Shown: positions 1 through 10,140, counted from the first letter of the stretch. The stretch: 64,000 nt of DNA from Silene conica (GCA_029255685.2 CM055314.2:44908772-44972771); one strand, 5' to 3'. A program made the numbers and translations. The notes: a model not told the origin generated them from the letters alone.

Positions 1-1
1 C

Positions 2-2470
2 TTGGCTGCGTCTTCTCCTTCTTTTCGGTTTGACGAGGAGATGGAGCTGTGTGAGGCCAATGTTAAGCAGTGTAGGCGGAAGATTTGTGATGGTCATTAC
101 ACTGCTGCCGTTCGTGTGCTATCATCTTCTGGCGTTGCCCCTTATAGTACGGCTACTCTTGCGGCTTTGGCAGATAAGCACCCCATTGTCCCTTCACGTA
201 TTTTGCCTTCTCGGTCTGCGGGTCATCCTCCTCTTGTTGCCGCCGTCTCGACTGTCCTGGGTATGATTCGGGGGTTTCCTCGTGGTACTTCTTGTGGGAG
301 GGACGGTTTTCGGGCACAGCATCTTCTGGATTGTTTGAGTGGTGCTGCGGCTGCCTTTTCCGATGAGTTGCTGGCGTCTATCACTGGGGTGGTTAATCTC
401 TTTCTTGAGGGACGGTGTCCGCTGGTTCTTAGTGAGTATATCGCCAGTGCACCGCTGACCCCGCTTGTTAAACCGGGTGGTGGTATACGTCCTATTGCTG
501 TGGGCACGATTTGGAGGCGCCTTGTATCCAAGGTCGGTGCTTTTTTGGTGGGTCCATCTTTGAGTGGTTATTTTGATGGTCTTCAGTTTGGAGTTGGAGT
601 TTCAGGTGGGGGCGAGGCTATCCTGCATGCCTTGAACCGGTTGGTGGAGAGCCGGGGTGATGAGGTGGGTCTTTCTATGCTGTTGGTTGATTTCCGGAAC
701 GCTTTTAACATGGTTGATAGGGAGGTCATGTTACGTGAGGTGCGTAGTCAGTGTCCCGCTCTTTCCTGTTGGGTGGAGTTTTGCTATTCCCGGCCCGCTC
801 GTTTATATTATGGGGAGCATAGCTTATGGTCTTGTCAGGGTGTTCAGCAGGGTGATCCTTTGGGCCCTTTGCTCTTTTCGCTGGTTTTACATCCTTTGGT
901 TTGTAAGATCCGTGACTCTTTCGACTTGAGTTTGCAGGCTTGGTATTTGGATGATGGCACTATTGTCGGGGATACCGTGGTCGTGGGGAAGGTTTTGGAG
1001 ATGATTATGGAGGATGGGCCGCGATCGGGTCTTCATCTTAATATTGACAAGACCGAGGTTTTTTGGCCGACTGAAGACCCCAGAAGTCGGGTTTTGGGTA
1101 TTTTTACTTCTGATCTTGCTCGCCCTCTGCGTGGTGTCCAGGTCCTTGGTGGTCCTGTGAGTGTGTGCCCAGATTTTCGTAGTGAGGTTGTGATGGGGAG
1201 AGTGGCTCGGACTATTGGGCTCATGGACTCCGTCTCTCAGATTGATGATCCACAGTGTGAGCTTCTTTTGCTCCGGGCCTGTACTGGTATCTCGAAGCTT
1301 TACTTCGCTTTGCGTACTTGTTCCCCTGATGCTTTCAGGACCGCTGCGCCTATTTTTGACGCGGCTTTGCGTTCTCATCTAGAGCGTATTGTCACTGCTT
1401 CTGGCCCGGGTTTTGGTGACTGGCAGTGGCGACTTGCCACCCTACCCTTTTCCTTTGGTGGGCTGGGTGTGTATGCTGCTAGTGACGTCCTGCACTATGC
1501 TTTCATTGCTTCTCGGTTGCAGTCTTTGGATCTGCAGGATCGGCTCCTTCGGGTTTCGGGTGGTCTTGACACCGGACCTTCTTTTCAGTCAGCTCTGGGT
1601 GCTTTTGCTGCCGTTACGGGATCTGATTTCCTGAGCAATCCTTCTGAAATCGCTGCCACCAAACTTATGAAAAAATTGGCAGATGTTTATTTCACGAGGG
1701 TTGTTGCCTCCGCGGGATCGGATTTCTCTTTGACTCCTCGGCAGATTGCGCTTTGGAAGTCTCAGGCGGGCGGTCACTCATCTGATTGGTTGCGTGTGGT
1801 TCCTATTTCCGGCTTGGGGCAGACTATGAATAGTAGGACTTACCGGTGCGTTCTCAGTTATCGGCTGGGTGTTCCGTTGTTCTCGGTGTCCGTGCCTTGC
1901 TCTGCTTTTTCCCGGGTTTTTGAGGGGGATATCTGCGGGGACCATACTGTCTCTTGCGTTAGTGCTGTTGGTGTCAAGCATCGGCATAACCTGGTTCGTG
2001 ATACACTTTTGGATATTTGCTACCGGTCGGGGATTTCTACTGGACGGGAGGTGGATATTGGGTTGCTCGATGGTGCAGGTGGGCCTTTGCGGCCTGCTGA
2101 TTTGCTGCTCTATTCTTGGGATCGGGGGCGCGATGTTTGTGTGGATTTGGTCGGGTCCTCTCCTTTGACTCAGTCGGGCATGGCTGATTTTGTGCCAGGA
2201 GGGGTGGTGGTAGATGCTGCTCGGAGGAAGTGCGCCAAGTACAGGGACTTGTGCGCGGCGCATGGTTATGGCTTCTTGCCTTTCTCCTTCTCTTCTTTGG
2301 GGGAATTAGGGGAAGATGCTGTTTCCTTGCTCAAGCGGATTCAGAAGTTTTCTGTGTCCCAGGATGCCGGATCGCGGAGCGCTGCTTTTATTTTTACTCG
2401 CCTTAGTTTTGCTATTGCTAAGGGAGTGGGCGCCCAGCTAGTCTCGCGGGTGCCCACAAATTTCATGTAA
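2..2470 (+). CDS. Non-LTR retrotransposon reverse transcriptase with C-terminal CCHC/restriction-like endonuclease-like domain (5' partial)
   Basis: The reading frame is open from the window edge (the first codon is TTG, first ATG at 41), so the true start lies upstream. Residue numbers count from base 2. RT motifs are in order: CGRDGFRAQHLL near 100, LVKPGGGIRPIAVG near 155-168, the first catalytic Asp in VDFRNAF (D230), QQGDPLGPLLF near 282, and AWYLDD with the YLDD catalytic box at 315-318. The C-terminus has a zinc-knuckle-like C633-x11-C645-x2-H648-x3-C652, then RHNLVRD, GREVDI, RPAD (697-700), a second Asp 15 residues later (D715) and KCAKY near 743. That order resembles the CCHC plus PD-(D/E)xK endonuclease of R2-type LINEs, which cut target DNA and prime reverse transcription there. 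No apurinic-type endonuclease is visible, but it could lie upstream. The endonuclease reading is motif-based inference; the RT call is firm. The frame is intact to TAA at 2468-2470. Confidence 0.9.
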   Translation: MAASSPSFRFDEEMELCEANVKQCRRKICDGHYTAAVRVLSSSGVAPYSTATLAALADKHPIVPSRILPSRSAGHPPLVAAVSTVLGMIRGFPRGTSCGRDGFRAQHLLDCLSGAAAAFSDELLASITGVVNLFLEGRCPLVLSEYIASAPLTPLVKPGGGIRPIAVGTIWRRLVSKVGAFLVGPSLSGYFDGLQFGVGVSGGGEAILHALNRLVESRGDEVGLSMLLVDFRNAFNMVDREVMLREVRSQCPALSCWVEFCYSRPARLYYGEHSLWSCQGVQQGDPLGPLLFSLVLHPLVCKIRDSFDLSLQAWYLDDGTIVGDTVVVGKVLEMIMEDGPRSGLHLNIDKTEVFWPTEDPRSRVLGIFTSDLARPLRGVQVLGGPVSVCPDFRSEVVMGRVARTIGLMDSVSQIDDPQCELLLLRACTGISKLYFALRTCSPDAFRTAAPIFDAALRSHLERIVTASGPGFGDWQWRLATLPFSFGGLGVYAASDVLHYAFIASRLQSLDLQDRLLRVSGGLDTGPSFQSALGAFAAVTGSDFLSNPSEIAATKLMKKLADVYFTRVVASAGSDFSLTPRQIALWKSQAGGHSSDWLRVVPISGLGQTMNSRTYRCVLSYRLGVPLFSVSVPCSAFSRVFEGDICGDHTVSCVSAVGVKHRHNLVRDTLLDICYRSGISTGREVDIGLLDGAGGPLRPADLLLYSWDRGRDVCVDLVGSSPLTQSGMADFVPGGVVVDAARRKCAKYRDLCAAHGYGFLPFSFSSLGELGEDAVSLLKRIQKFSVSQDAGSRSAAFIFTRLSFAIAKGVGAQLVSRVPTNFM

Positions 2471-2512
2471 TTTTTCCTTTATTTTTAATAAAAGTTCCCG
2501 GTTATAATAAAA

Positions 2513-2557
<45 letters not shown>
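2471..2557 (+). repeat. LINE 3' UTR ending in a (TAA)n tail
   Basis: A short AT-rich 3' UTR with an AATAAA at about 2487 is followed by about 15 uninterrupted TAA units (2513-2557). A simple-repeat tail directly after an RT ORF is the normal 3' end of many non-LTR retrotransposons, and it fixes the element's right end near 2557. Confidence 0.8.
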
Positions 2558-2558
<1 letters not shown>

Positions 2559-3683
2559 TTGTTGCAAGACCCCAAAAATCACGACCCAAAAACAAACCCT
2601 ACCCGACACAACAAAACCACGAACAGCCCCCAACCACCGTGAACAGGCCCTTCGGCCTCCGACACCCACAACCCTCTAACACCCCTGACCACCTACTACT
2701 ACCACGACACTTCCACCCTACCACTGACCGCCGGCAAGAGCCCAGAACCCCCTGGCAAAACCGACCCTTCACCCTCTGCCATAAACACCTACAACCAGAA
2801 CTTCGAACCAAACCAAAACAGACCCCCCAACGATTCCACCACCAGCGCCGACAACCCCTGAAACCACCAACCCGACACACCCTGCCACATACCCTAGACA
2901 CCACGGTGGTACCACTGTGTCGACCTCCCCCGAGTCAACAGTGGTACCATCCCCCTTACACCCCCTGTGAAACCTAGACTGACCCTTGACCACGACTGAG
3001 ACCAGACCTCAAAACGAATACCCCTTTCTCCACCATACACGACACCTGAAGACACCACGACAACCCCCACACGACTCCTCTGACTAACAGAAGTGCTTCA
3101 ACAACAACGTGATATAACAAAGACAACCCGACGCCATTCGAATCCCATACAAACACGCATAACAAAAACGTAAATATACGACTTACAGGAAATCGTGTGA
3201 CCATACCTGGTTTCCGAGCAGTTCGAAGGATCCTAGGTCACTCTAAGACGTCGTGAGAGCCTCCTTTCCTTAGTGTGTGGTGGCGGCAGTAGGGTAGTAG
3301 GGTTGATAGGGTATAGATTAGGTTAGAGAAGAGGTGAAACCTACTTCTTATACGACGGCAGCAAGGTGAGCGTGAGTGTGAGAGGCTGCTTTGAGGGTTT
3401 CTAACGTGTGGGCTGTGGTATATGCACAAGAATCGAGGCCCAAGACTTATGTTCTAACAGTCCCAAGTTCGAACCCCACCAAAGGCATAACACAACAACA
3501 AGAGATCCCCAATTCGAATCCCACAATAAGCATGACACACATACATATACTTATAAACGAAATAAACGAACCAATTACTATCTTTGTATTTAACATCGTA
3601 CCAAATAAAACCCCGTACTAAACATAAAACCGTTTAGCTACTATAAACAGTTAAGATAAAATCGTGCCCAAAAATCGAGGTAC
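2558..3683. other. Non-coding, strand-biased sequence; no gene seen
   Basis: About 2559-3000 is very C-rich and G-poor on the plus strand and includes ggtaccac-type inverted repeats near 2902-2950. The rest is AT-rich. ORFs here are short, low-complexity and unrelated to recognisable families. I see no transposon ends. It is probably decayed repeat DNA flanking the LINE. Confidence 0.5.
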
Positions 3684-4064
3684 TACAGAAACAGCTCGAA
3701 TTGAAGGATATATAATACACGTTTTTTATGCCTCTAAACTCCTGAAACAAAAATTACCGAAAATCGCACGGATGGTTAATCGAGTCAGATAAAGCGGGCA
3801 CAACAATTTGCAAAAACATCAGAAGACATTTGACGTTACCGGTATGCTATAAACCAATTTCGGCCGAAAATCGGATAACCTTGTAAAAGTGATTTATAGC
3901 TGTTTATAGGGTCTAGAATCGAATAAGATATCTCATGATGCAATTTCGGACACGTGGTAGAAAAACAGGCTGAAATTAACAATGGCCGCTCCGACCACCC
4001 GAAACAGCTCGAATTGAAGGATATATAATACTAGTGTTTTAGGCCTCTGCACTCCTGAAACAAA
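3684..4064 (+). repeat. Direct repeat: a ~60-bp segment repeated ~313 bp apart
   Basis: A block beginning acagctcgaattgaagg (about 3689-3750) recurs at about 4002-4064 with small changes, both ending at cctgaaacaaa. This looks like two copies, the second partial, of a ~313-bp tandem unit. The second copy stops exactly where the E LTR begins at 4065. No coding content. Confidence 0.6.
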
Positions 4065-4756
4065 TGTAACATCCCGTATTTTCGTAAATAATATTTTAAT
4101 ACTTTTAAAGTATTTTCCGGAATATAATATTATTTTAATAATAAATCGTAAGTTTTATTTTAAGTTTTTCCGTTAAGTCCCGTCTTAAGAATATTTTAAT
4201 CTTAAGATGTTGTCACTTGACAATTTTTCCCGACTTGAGTTTCCGTATCACTTAAATAAATAAACCCGACTCAAGTACTTAAAGGACACCTACCCTATTT
4301 CATTCATACGACATCTTCATCCTTCACAAATTCATTTCACTGTAAAACATAAACACAATTTTCTCTCTTTTCTTCAAGCTTCAATAGATCATTTCGAGCC
4401 CTTCCTCAACTCGTATCAAGGTAAAAATTTATATTTTCGGAATCCTCTCGAGATTTGTGATCTTTCTATCACTTTCAATTTCCGTTTCGCCGAGTTCTGT
4501 TTTGGGCTGTTTTGCCCTAATTCGAATTTAAGCCTATAATTCCCGTTTTTATGGTTGTAGGAGTTGGTTTAGAAGACCCGGAGGTTGATACTTACATAGT
4601 TGAAGAAGATTTTGGAGCTTAACCCGCTTTGAGGTGACTATTATGAGTAACTCGGCCTAATTTGTTAAAGTAGCATACTTGTTGTGAAATTTGATGTGTT
4701 CTTATGTTTAGGAACATGTTTAAGTTTGCTTTTATCTTCTTTATGCTTCTTATTAT
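4065..4756 (+). mobile_element. E: left part of a Ty3-type LTR, split by TRG-1
   Basis: The sequence begins TGTAACATCCCG, a start typical of plant Ty3 LTRs. It is AT-rich and leads through a pyrimidine-rich stretch near 4360 to the TRG-1 insertion point. It continues at 9322 after removal of TRG-1 and one ATTAT duplicate. The far end is lost at about 10660, so a second LTR or coding region cannot be shown. Confidence 0.6.
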
Positions 4757-5904
4757 TGATGCGGGTGCATGCTCAAACTTTCCTAAAGATAAGTCAAAGT
4801 CAAGATTCACACCAAACGGGTTCGATTATGGATCCGTAAGACTATTCAAATTAGCTTTACAAGGAATAAAAGAAGATTCTAGAAGCTTACGGAAGACTTT
4901 GGAACATCCTTGGATGATACTTCCTAAAGGCTATGTGAAGGAAGGTGTGTATGAAGCTTCCAAGGAAGAGGAGCTAGGGCACGAAGACCTAGGGACGCGC
5001 GCCCAAGGGCAAGGTCACGGCTAGGGTTTCGGCCATTAGGGTTTTATTTTTGTTTTGTTTATTTTATTTAGTTAATAATAAAATAAGATTAGGAAGTTAT
5101 GTTTCCTAGTCTTAGTAGAATATGTATTAGGTTTCCTAATTGTAATAGGATTCATAAATCCTAAGTTAAGTAGGAGTCCTAGTAGTAGTAGGTTTCACAA
5201 TTCTAGTAGAATTAGGAGTCCTAATTGTTGTAGGATTCGTAGTTCTAGTAGGATAAGGAATCCTAGTTGTTAAAGGATTCTTAATTATGTTAGGAGTAGG
5301 AGTCTTAATTATATTAGGTTTAGGAGTCTTAAGTCCTAGTCAAACACTTTGTTTGAGCTTAAGTAGGATTAGGGTTTCCTAATAGGGTTTAATTAAGGTA
5401 TTCTTACCTTAATTCTAGTAGGTTTACACGGTTTAAGGCCTTATAAAAGGCAACCGTTTTCATTGTTTTTAACATCGAATTTTGAAGTTGAATTATCAAT
5501 AAAGATCATAAAGTTTCTGTGTGAGCTTTTGAGTGACATTAATTAAGTTTGCGAGCTTAGTTTTTGGGATCGACTTTGCGAGGTTGATTTGCAGGGTGTT
5601 AGCTAATTCCATCTTTTGCGAGAGAAGGTTGAAGTTACATCATCTATCCATCGACAATCCATCATCCATTGATCACCAAAACCGTTCGTCCAAGTCTTGT
5701 TCCGATTCTTGTTCGTTCATCAAGCTTCGTTCATCACATCGTTCATCACTATCATCGTTCATCACCAGTCATCATTCATCGTTCATTCATTAATTGTGTT
5801 ATTTCATCGAAGTTACTAACGAGTTTGTTATCTATATTAAGAAGTGTAATTCCGCTGCACTAATATTCTTAAGGAGGATCCATCTAAGCTAGAGATCCGC
5901 ATCA
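4757..5904 (+). repeat. TRG-1 5' LTR
   Basis: 1148 bp, TGATGCGGG to CCGCATCA. U3 holds a degenerate array of AGGANTC/GANTCCT-like units (about 5090-5350). A TATAAAAG box lies at 5442-5449. AATAAA at about 5499 is followed closely by the GU-rich TTCTGTGTGAGCTT. U5 contains many short CATC/TTCATC repeats (about 5640-5790). Confidence 0.92.
5442..5449 (+). promoter_or_regulatory. TATA box of the TRG-1 5' LTR
   Basis: TATAAAAG sits in the LTR between the U3 repeat array and AATAAA at about 5499, the expected place for the retrotransposon promoter. The 3' LTR repeats it near 8830. Confidence 0.6.
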
Positions 5905-5905
5905 A

Positions 5906-5922
5906 CTTGGTATCAGAGCTTC
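5906..5922 (+). other. TRG-1 primer-binding site (tRNA-iMet type)
   Basis: TTGGTATCAGAGCTTCG lies directly after the 5' LTR. TGGTATCAGAGC is the usual plant complement to the initiator-Met tRNA 3' end, where minus-strand DNA synthesis is primed. Confidence 0.85.
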
Positions 5923-5969
5923 GGCTCTTGGTTTAATTTTTATTGAATCAATCTTGGGAAGAAGTAAAG

Positions 5970-8054
5970 ATGGTAAGTTCAAGCGTGAATAGCGAGGCCA
6001 CAAGTAAGCCGTGGGAAGCCGGCCAAGAGGAGATCAAGGCCCAAATAAATCAAATGAATTATGTTCTTAAAAGCATCGCATCTATGTTGAACAAGAAGGG
6101 GCTGAAAGTTGGAGAAGATGACGCTTCATCTAGAGCAAGCGACGGCGAGGAAGACGTTCCAAAACGCCAAGCATACAACAAGCAAGATGATGATCGTGGT
6201 CTTAAACTAAACATACCCGAGTTCAAAGGAGATCTAGATCCTGAAGAGTTTCTTGATTGGATACGACAAACGGAGAGAGTTTTCGAGTACAAGGAGTATG
6301 ATGATAAGAAACAATTCAAGTTGGCTATTCTCAAGCTAACTAAATATGCATCTCTATGGTACGAGAATCTCAAGAAACAACGAAAGCGCGATGGTAAGTC
6401 TAAACTAAATTCTTGGGTTAAATTAAAGAAGCATCTTATGAAACGATTCTTGCCTAAAGATTATAATCAAGAAAACTATCTTAAGTTGCAATCCCTAACT
6501 CAAGGAGGGATGTCCGTGAATGATTACATCAAAGAATTTGAGAGGATGTCCATAGTTTGTGATCTAGAGGAGAAAGAGGAGTTAAGAGTGGCTAGGTTTA
6601 TTAAAGGGTTAACACCAACCCTATCATCTAGTGTTGAGGTGCAAAATTACGATGGGTTTAATGATGTATGTCGTATAGCCCTAAAGATAGAAAAACACAA
6701 CAAAAATCGTAGGAGCTACCCACAAAGAGGCGTGAACCAAGGTGAGGGTTCGAGTAACCAAACGGTCCCAACCAAACCCAAAGAAGCGGCCAAGGACGAG
6801 TCTAGGGATAAGGGTAAGGGCGTTGTGGTGGAGTCTAAGGGGAATCCTATGCGGAGGTGTTTCAAATGTCAAGGGTACGGTCATATAGCCCATGAGTGCC
6901 CACAAAAAAGAGCTCTAACCATCCAAGAATTACAAGACCTAATTCCGAACTTTGTAGTACCCGAAGTGGAGTCGAGGGGCGCGGAATTCGAGGTAGATAA
7001 GGGGACGGTTGACGTGGAGCCGGAGAGTGAGAGTGAAGGAGAGTGTTTGGTCATTAGGAGTCTTCACATTGAGGCGACTAGCGAAGAGGCCGAGCAAAGA
7101 GAGAAGTTGTTCCATACTCGATGTAAGATTGGGGGAAAGAAGTGTGATCTAATCGTGGATAGCGGTTCGTGTACTAACGTGGTTGCTAAGGGGTTAGTAG
7201 ATGAACTTAAGTTAGTCACTAGGGTTAGATCGAAACCCTACAAATTGCATTGGTTGGATGGAGACAAGGGGGTGAGTGTACGGGACCAAGCATTGGTAGG
7301 TTTGAGTCTAGGTCCGTATCAAGATGAGGTGTGGTGCGATGTAGTGCCTATGAGCGCGTGTCATGTGTTGTTGGGCAGGCCGTGGCAATACGATCGTGAT
7401 GTTACACACGATGGGAGGTTAAACATTTATCGAGTTATTAAGGATAAGGTTACCTACAATCTAAAACCTATGACAACTACTAAAACCAAAGACTCCCAAT
7501 ATGAGAAGGAAAGCTTATTCATAACCCTAGGAGAGTACATGGAGGGCCGTGTGCGTGAGGGCCAAGAACGGAGGGTGGATGAAGAGGCTAGGAGGGGGTT
7601 AGACGGAGAGGTGCATGATGAGGGAGTTGATCATGGTGAGGCCGAGAGTCTTGGAGGAGATGAGGGGCGTGTACCAAAAGGAGACAAGGAGTCCGTAGTT
7701 GCGACTATGGGTGAAGAGCTCGTTGGTGTCGGTCCTAATCTAGGTCAAGTGGCAAAGGCCGTGGGTCAAGACGAGGTAGAAATCGTGCACAAGGGGGAGT
7801 GTGGCGTGAGAGGAGAAGCAAGTAACCCTAATTGGAAGCTAGGTGGAAATTCTATCAACAATAGGGTTGTTACTACTTCAAATCCTACAAGGAGTAGGAT
7901 TAATGGTACTTTAAAACCTATGCTTTACAACTTATTATTGCAAGGATCTTGGAATAAAGTGAGGGACAAGAGAGAGAGAGCGAGATCGAGCCAAGGAAAG
8001 AGCAAGGGGTTCGAGTTCAAGCTAGTTGTTCTAAACCAATGGAGCCAAGGTTAA
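5970..8054 (+). CDS. TRG-1 Gag-protease polyprotein (about 694 aa)
   Basis: The first ATG is at 5970; the open frame extends upstream to 5943 without an ATG. Gag core residues about 85-260 show the Ty3-type pattern (IPEFKGDLDPEEFLDWI, KLAILKL, ASLWYENL, NDYIKEFERM, RFIKGL). A CCHC knuckle follows at C297-x2-C300-x4-H305-x4-C310. The aspartic protease has catalytic D397 in IVDSGSCTNVV, then WCDVVPM and HVLLGRPWQYDRD. After the protease comes a ~200-residue acidic, repetitive tail rich in Glu, Gly and Val, ending at TAA 8052-8054, 91 bp before the 3' LTR. The frame is intact. The product would form the virus-like particle and process itself, but cannot copy or integrate DNA. Confidence 0.9.
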   Translation: MVSSSVNSEATSKPWEAGQEEIKAQINQMNYVLKSIASMLNKKGLKVGEDDASSRASDGEEDVPKRQAYNKQDDDRGLKLNIPEFKGDLDPEEFLDWIRQTERVFEYKEYDDKKQFKLAILKLTKYASLWYENLKKQRKRDGKSKLNSWVKLKKHLMKRFLPKDYNQENYLKLQSLTQGGMSVNDYIKEFERMSIVCDLEEKEELRVARFIKGLTPTLSSSVEVQNYDGFNDVCRIALKIEKHNKNRRSYPQRGVNQGEGSSNQTVPTKPKEAAKDESRDKGKGVVVESKGNPMRRCFKCQGYGHIAHECPQKRALTIQELQDLIPNFVVPEVESRGAEFEVDKGTVDVEPESESEGECLVIRSLHIEATSEEAEQREKLFHTRCKIGGKKCDLIVDSGSCTNVVAKGLVDELKLVTRVRSKPYKLHWLDGDKGVSVRDQALVGLSLGPYQDEVWCDVVPMSACHVLLGRPWQYDRDVTHDGRLNIYRVIKDKVTYNLKPMTTTKTKDSQYEKESLFITLGEYMEGRVREGQERRVDEEARRGLDGEVHDEGVDHGEAESLGGDEGRVPKGDKESVVATMGEELVGVGPNLGQVAKAVGQDEVEIVHKGECGVRGEASNPNWKLGGNSINNRVVTTSNPTRSRINGTLKPMLYNLLLQGSWNKVRDKRERARSSQGKSKGFEFKLVVLNQWSQG

Positions 8055-8130
8055 TTCGTGAAGCAACATGGTGGAGTGGGAATGGTTCGACCAAGAATAG
8101 CACGAGACAAAATTTGAGGTCAACTTTTTC

Positions 8131-8145
8131 AAAAGAAAGGGAGTA
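8131..8145 (+). other. TRG-1 polypurine tract
   Basis: AAAAGAAAGGGAGTA directly precedes the 3' LTR TGATGCGGG, the expected plus-strand primer position. Confidence 0.85.
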
Positions 8146-9321
8146 TGATGCGGGTGCATGCTCAAACTTTCCTAAAGATAAGTCAAAGTCAAGATTCACA
8201 CCAAACGGGTTCGATTATGGATCCGTAAGACTATCAAATTAGCTTTACAAGGAATAAAAGAAGATTCTAGAAGGTTCCGGAAGACTTTGGAACATCCTTG
8301 GATGATACTTCCTAAAGTCTATGTGAAGGAAGGTGTGTATGAAGCTTCCAAGGAAGAGGAGCTAGGGCACGAAGACCTAGGGACGCGCGCCCAAGGGCAA
8401 GGTCACGGCTAGGGTTTCGGCCATTAGGGTTTTATTTTTGTTTTGTTTATTTTATTTAGTTAATAATAAAATAAGATTAGGAAGTTATGTTTCCTAGTCT
8501 TAGTAGAATATGTATTAGGTTTCCTAATTGTAATAGGATTCATAAATCCTAAGTTAAGTAGGAGTCCTAGTAGTAGTAGGTTTCACAATTCTAGTAGAAT
8601 TAGGAGTCCTAATTGTTGTAGGATTCGTAGTTCTAGTAGGATAAGGAATCCTAGTTGTTAAAGGATTCTTAATTATGTTAGGAGTAGGAGTCTTAATTAT
8701 ATTAGGTTTAGGAGTCTTAAGTCCTAGTCAAACACTTTGTTTGAGCTTAAGTAGGATTAGGGTTTCCTAATAGGGTTTAATTAAGGTATTCTTACCTTAA
8801 TTCTAGTAGGTTTACACGGTTTAAGGCCTTATAAAAGGCATCCGTTTTCATTGTTTTTAACATCGAATTTTGAAGTTGAATTATCAATAAAGATCATAAA
8901 GTTTCTGTGTGAGCTTTTGAGTGACATTAATTAAGTTTGCGAGCTTAGTTTTTGGGATCGACTTTGCGAGGTTGATTTGCAGGGTGTTAGCTAATTCCAT
9001 CTTTTGCGAGAGAAGGTTGAAGTTACATCATCTATCCATCGACAATCCATCATCCATTGAGCATCAAGATTTCGTCCATCATCCATTGATCACCAAAACC
9101 GTTCGTCCAAGTCTTGTTCCGATTCTTGTTCGTTCATCAAGCTTCGTTCATCACATCGTTCATCACTATCATCGTTCATCACCAGTCATCATTCATCGTT
9201 CGTTCATTAATTGTGTTATTTCATCGAAGTTACTAACGAGTTTGTTATCTATCTTAAGAAGTGTAATTCCGCTGCACTAATATTCTTAAGGAGGATCCAT
9301 CTAAGCTAGAGATCCGCATCA
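8146..9321 (+). repeat. TRG-1 3' LTR
   Basis: 1176 bp and nearly identical to 4757-5904. It differs mainly by an extra ~30 bp near 9060-9090, a 1-base deletion near 8235 and a few substitutions. It ends GCATCA, followed by the TSD copy ATTAT. Confidence 0.92.
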
Positions 9322-9558
9322 ATTATGTTTATTGTTGAAGAATTATGTTGAATGCATCGTTTGGATGGAGTTTGGGAGTATACATGGAGACGGGTTGAAT
9401 TTGGGAATTTTGTTGTAAGTGCTTGAATTGGTGTCGATTTAATGTTTGACTATGCTTCATATGTATGTTTAAATGCTGGGCTAATCGTTGTTGTTGCAAT
9501 TTATAAGATTGGTATCGATTACTAGAGGGTTTGGTATAATGTCGAAATGCGAAAAAAT

Positions 9559-9881
9559 GGCTCAGGGGTTCTGAGCCGGTCGACCGACCGACAGCCGGTC
9601 GGCTGAGAGGTCATGATTGTGTTCTCGTTTGTTCAATGGAAATGGTTGAAGGGGTGCTCAGCCGGGTGGCCGGCGGCCGGTCGACAGACTGAGACACCCT
9701 TATGTGAGTTTTCTTTGGCGTAAGTAGGAGAAGTAGGGAGAATAGTCTCCCAGCCGGGTGGCCGGCGACCGGTCGACCGGCTGGGGCCCCTTCCTCGTTA
9801 GTTTTGTTTTCCGAAAGGCTGTTTGCGTGGGGGGCTGTCAGACGGCTGGCTGGCAGCCTGCCTCTGACCGGCAGAGAGCCC
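9559..9881 (+). repeat. Four diverged GC-rich hairpins in E
   Basis: Four related segments share AGCCGG and GGTCGAC cores, and each closes with its own complementary arms: GGCTCAG/CTGAGCC (9559-9577), GGGTGCTCAG/CTGAG-a-CACCC (9652-9699), CCCAGCCGG/CCGGCTGGG (9749-9785) and GTCAGA/TCTGAC inside GGGCT/AGCCC (9832-9881). Function unknown; as RNA they would fold stably. Confidence 0.7.
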
Positions 9882-10140
9882 TATTACACCTTAAAATCGC
9901 TTTAACTTTTGATCGGCTTGTCCGATTTACTTAAGACTTGTTCCGTATGCTTCGTATGTGTGATTGAGGTCCCCGAGGTTTGGGCAGCACTATATTGGGT
10001 TCAGGAATGGAGTGAGGATAGAGACGCCCCGGCCGGGCAACCGAAAGGGAAACCGACTCTCCCTTAACTTAGTTCCTGGGGTCAATTAAGTGTTGATTAG
10101 AGGTCAGTAAAGTTAGGAGTAAGGACTTGGTTGTAATAAT

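Larger units (their letters stand above)
4757..9321 (+). mobile_element. TRG-1: complete gag-protease-only LTR retrotransposon (TR-GAG type)
   Basis: A 4.57-kb element with two near-identical LTRs (4757-5904 and 8146-9321), a PBS next to the 5' LTR, one long Gag-protease ORF, a PPT before the 3' LTR, and a 5-bp TSD ATTAT at 4752-4756 and 9322-9326. LTRs begin TGATGCGGG and end CCGCATCA. There is no RT, RNase H or integrase and no space for them, so it must rely on enzymes in trans. This matches the published TR-GAG class of non-autonomous plant elements. The LTRs differ by few substitutions plus a ~30-bp indel (extra block near 9060-9090), so the insertion is fairly recent. Confidence 0.92.

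Noticed and set aside
2639..2977. Possible reverse copy of LTR G
   Set aside because: Composition is alike, but I found no shared ends (TGTAACACCCC or CGGGTTATTACA) and no convincing local match.
2599..2993. Overlapping ORFs on both strands after the LINE
   Set aside because: Strand-biased base composition keeps several frames open at once; no recognisable protein.
3455..3535. Two tRNA T-arm or SINE B-box-like strings (AGTTCGAACCCC and ATTCGAATCCC)
   Set aside because: No matching acceptor, D-arm or anticodon arm can be folded around them, the T-stem positions do not pair, and no SINE-like A box at the right spacing is visible.
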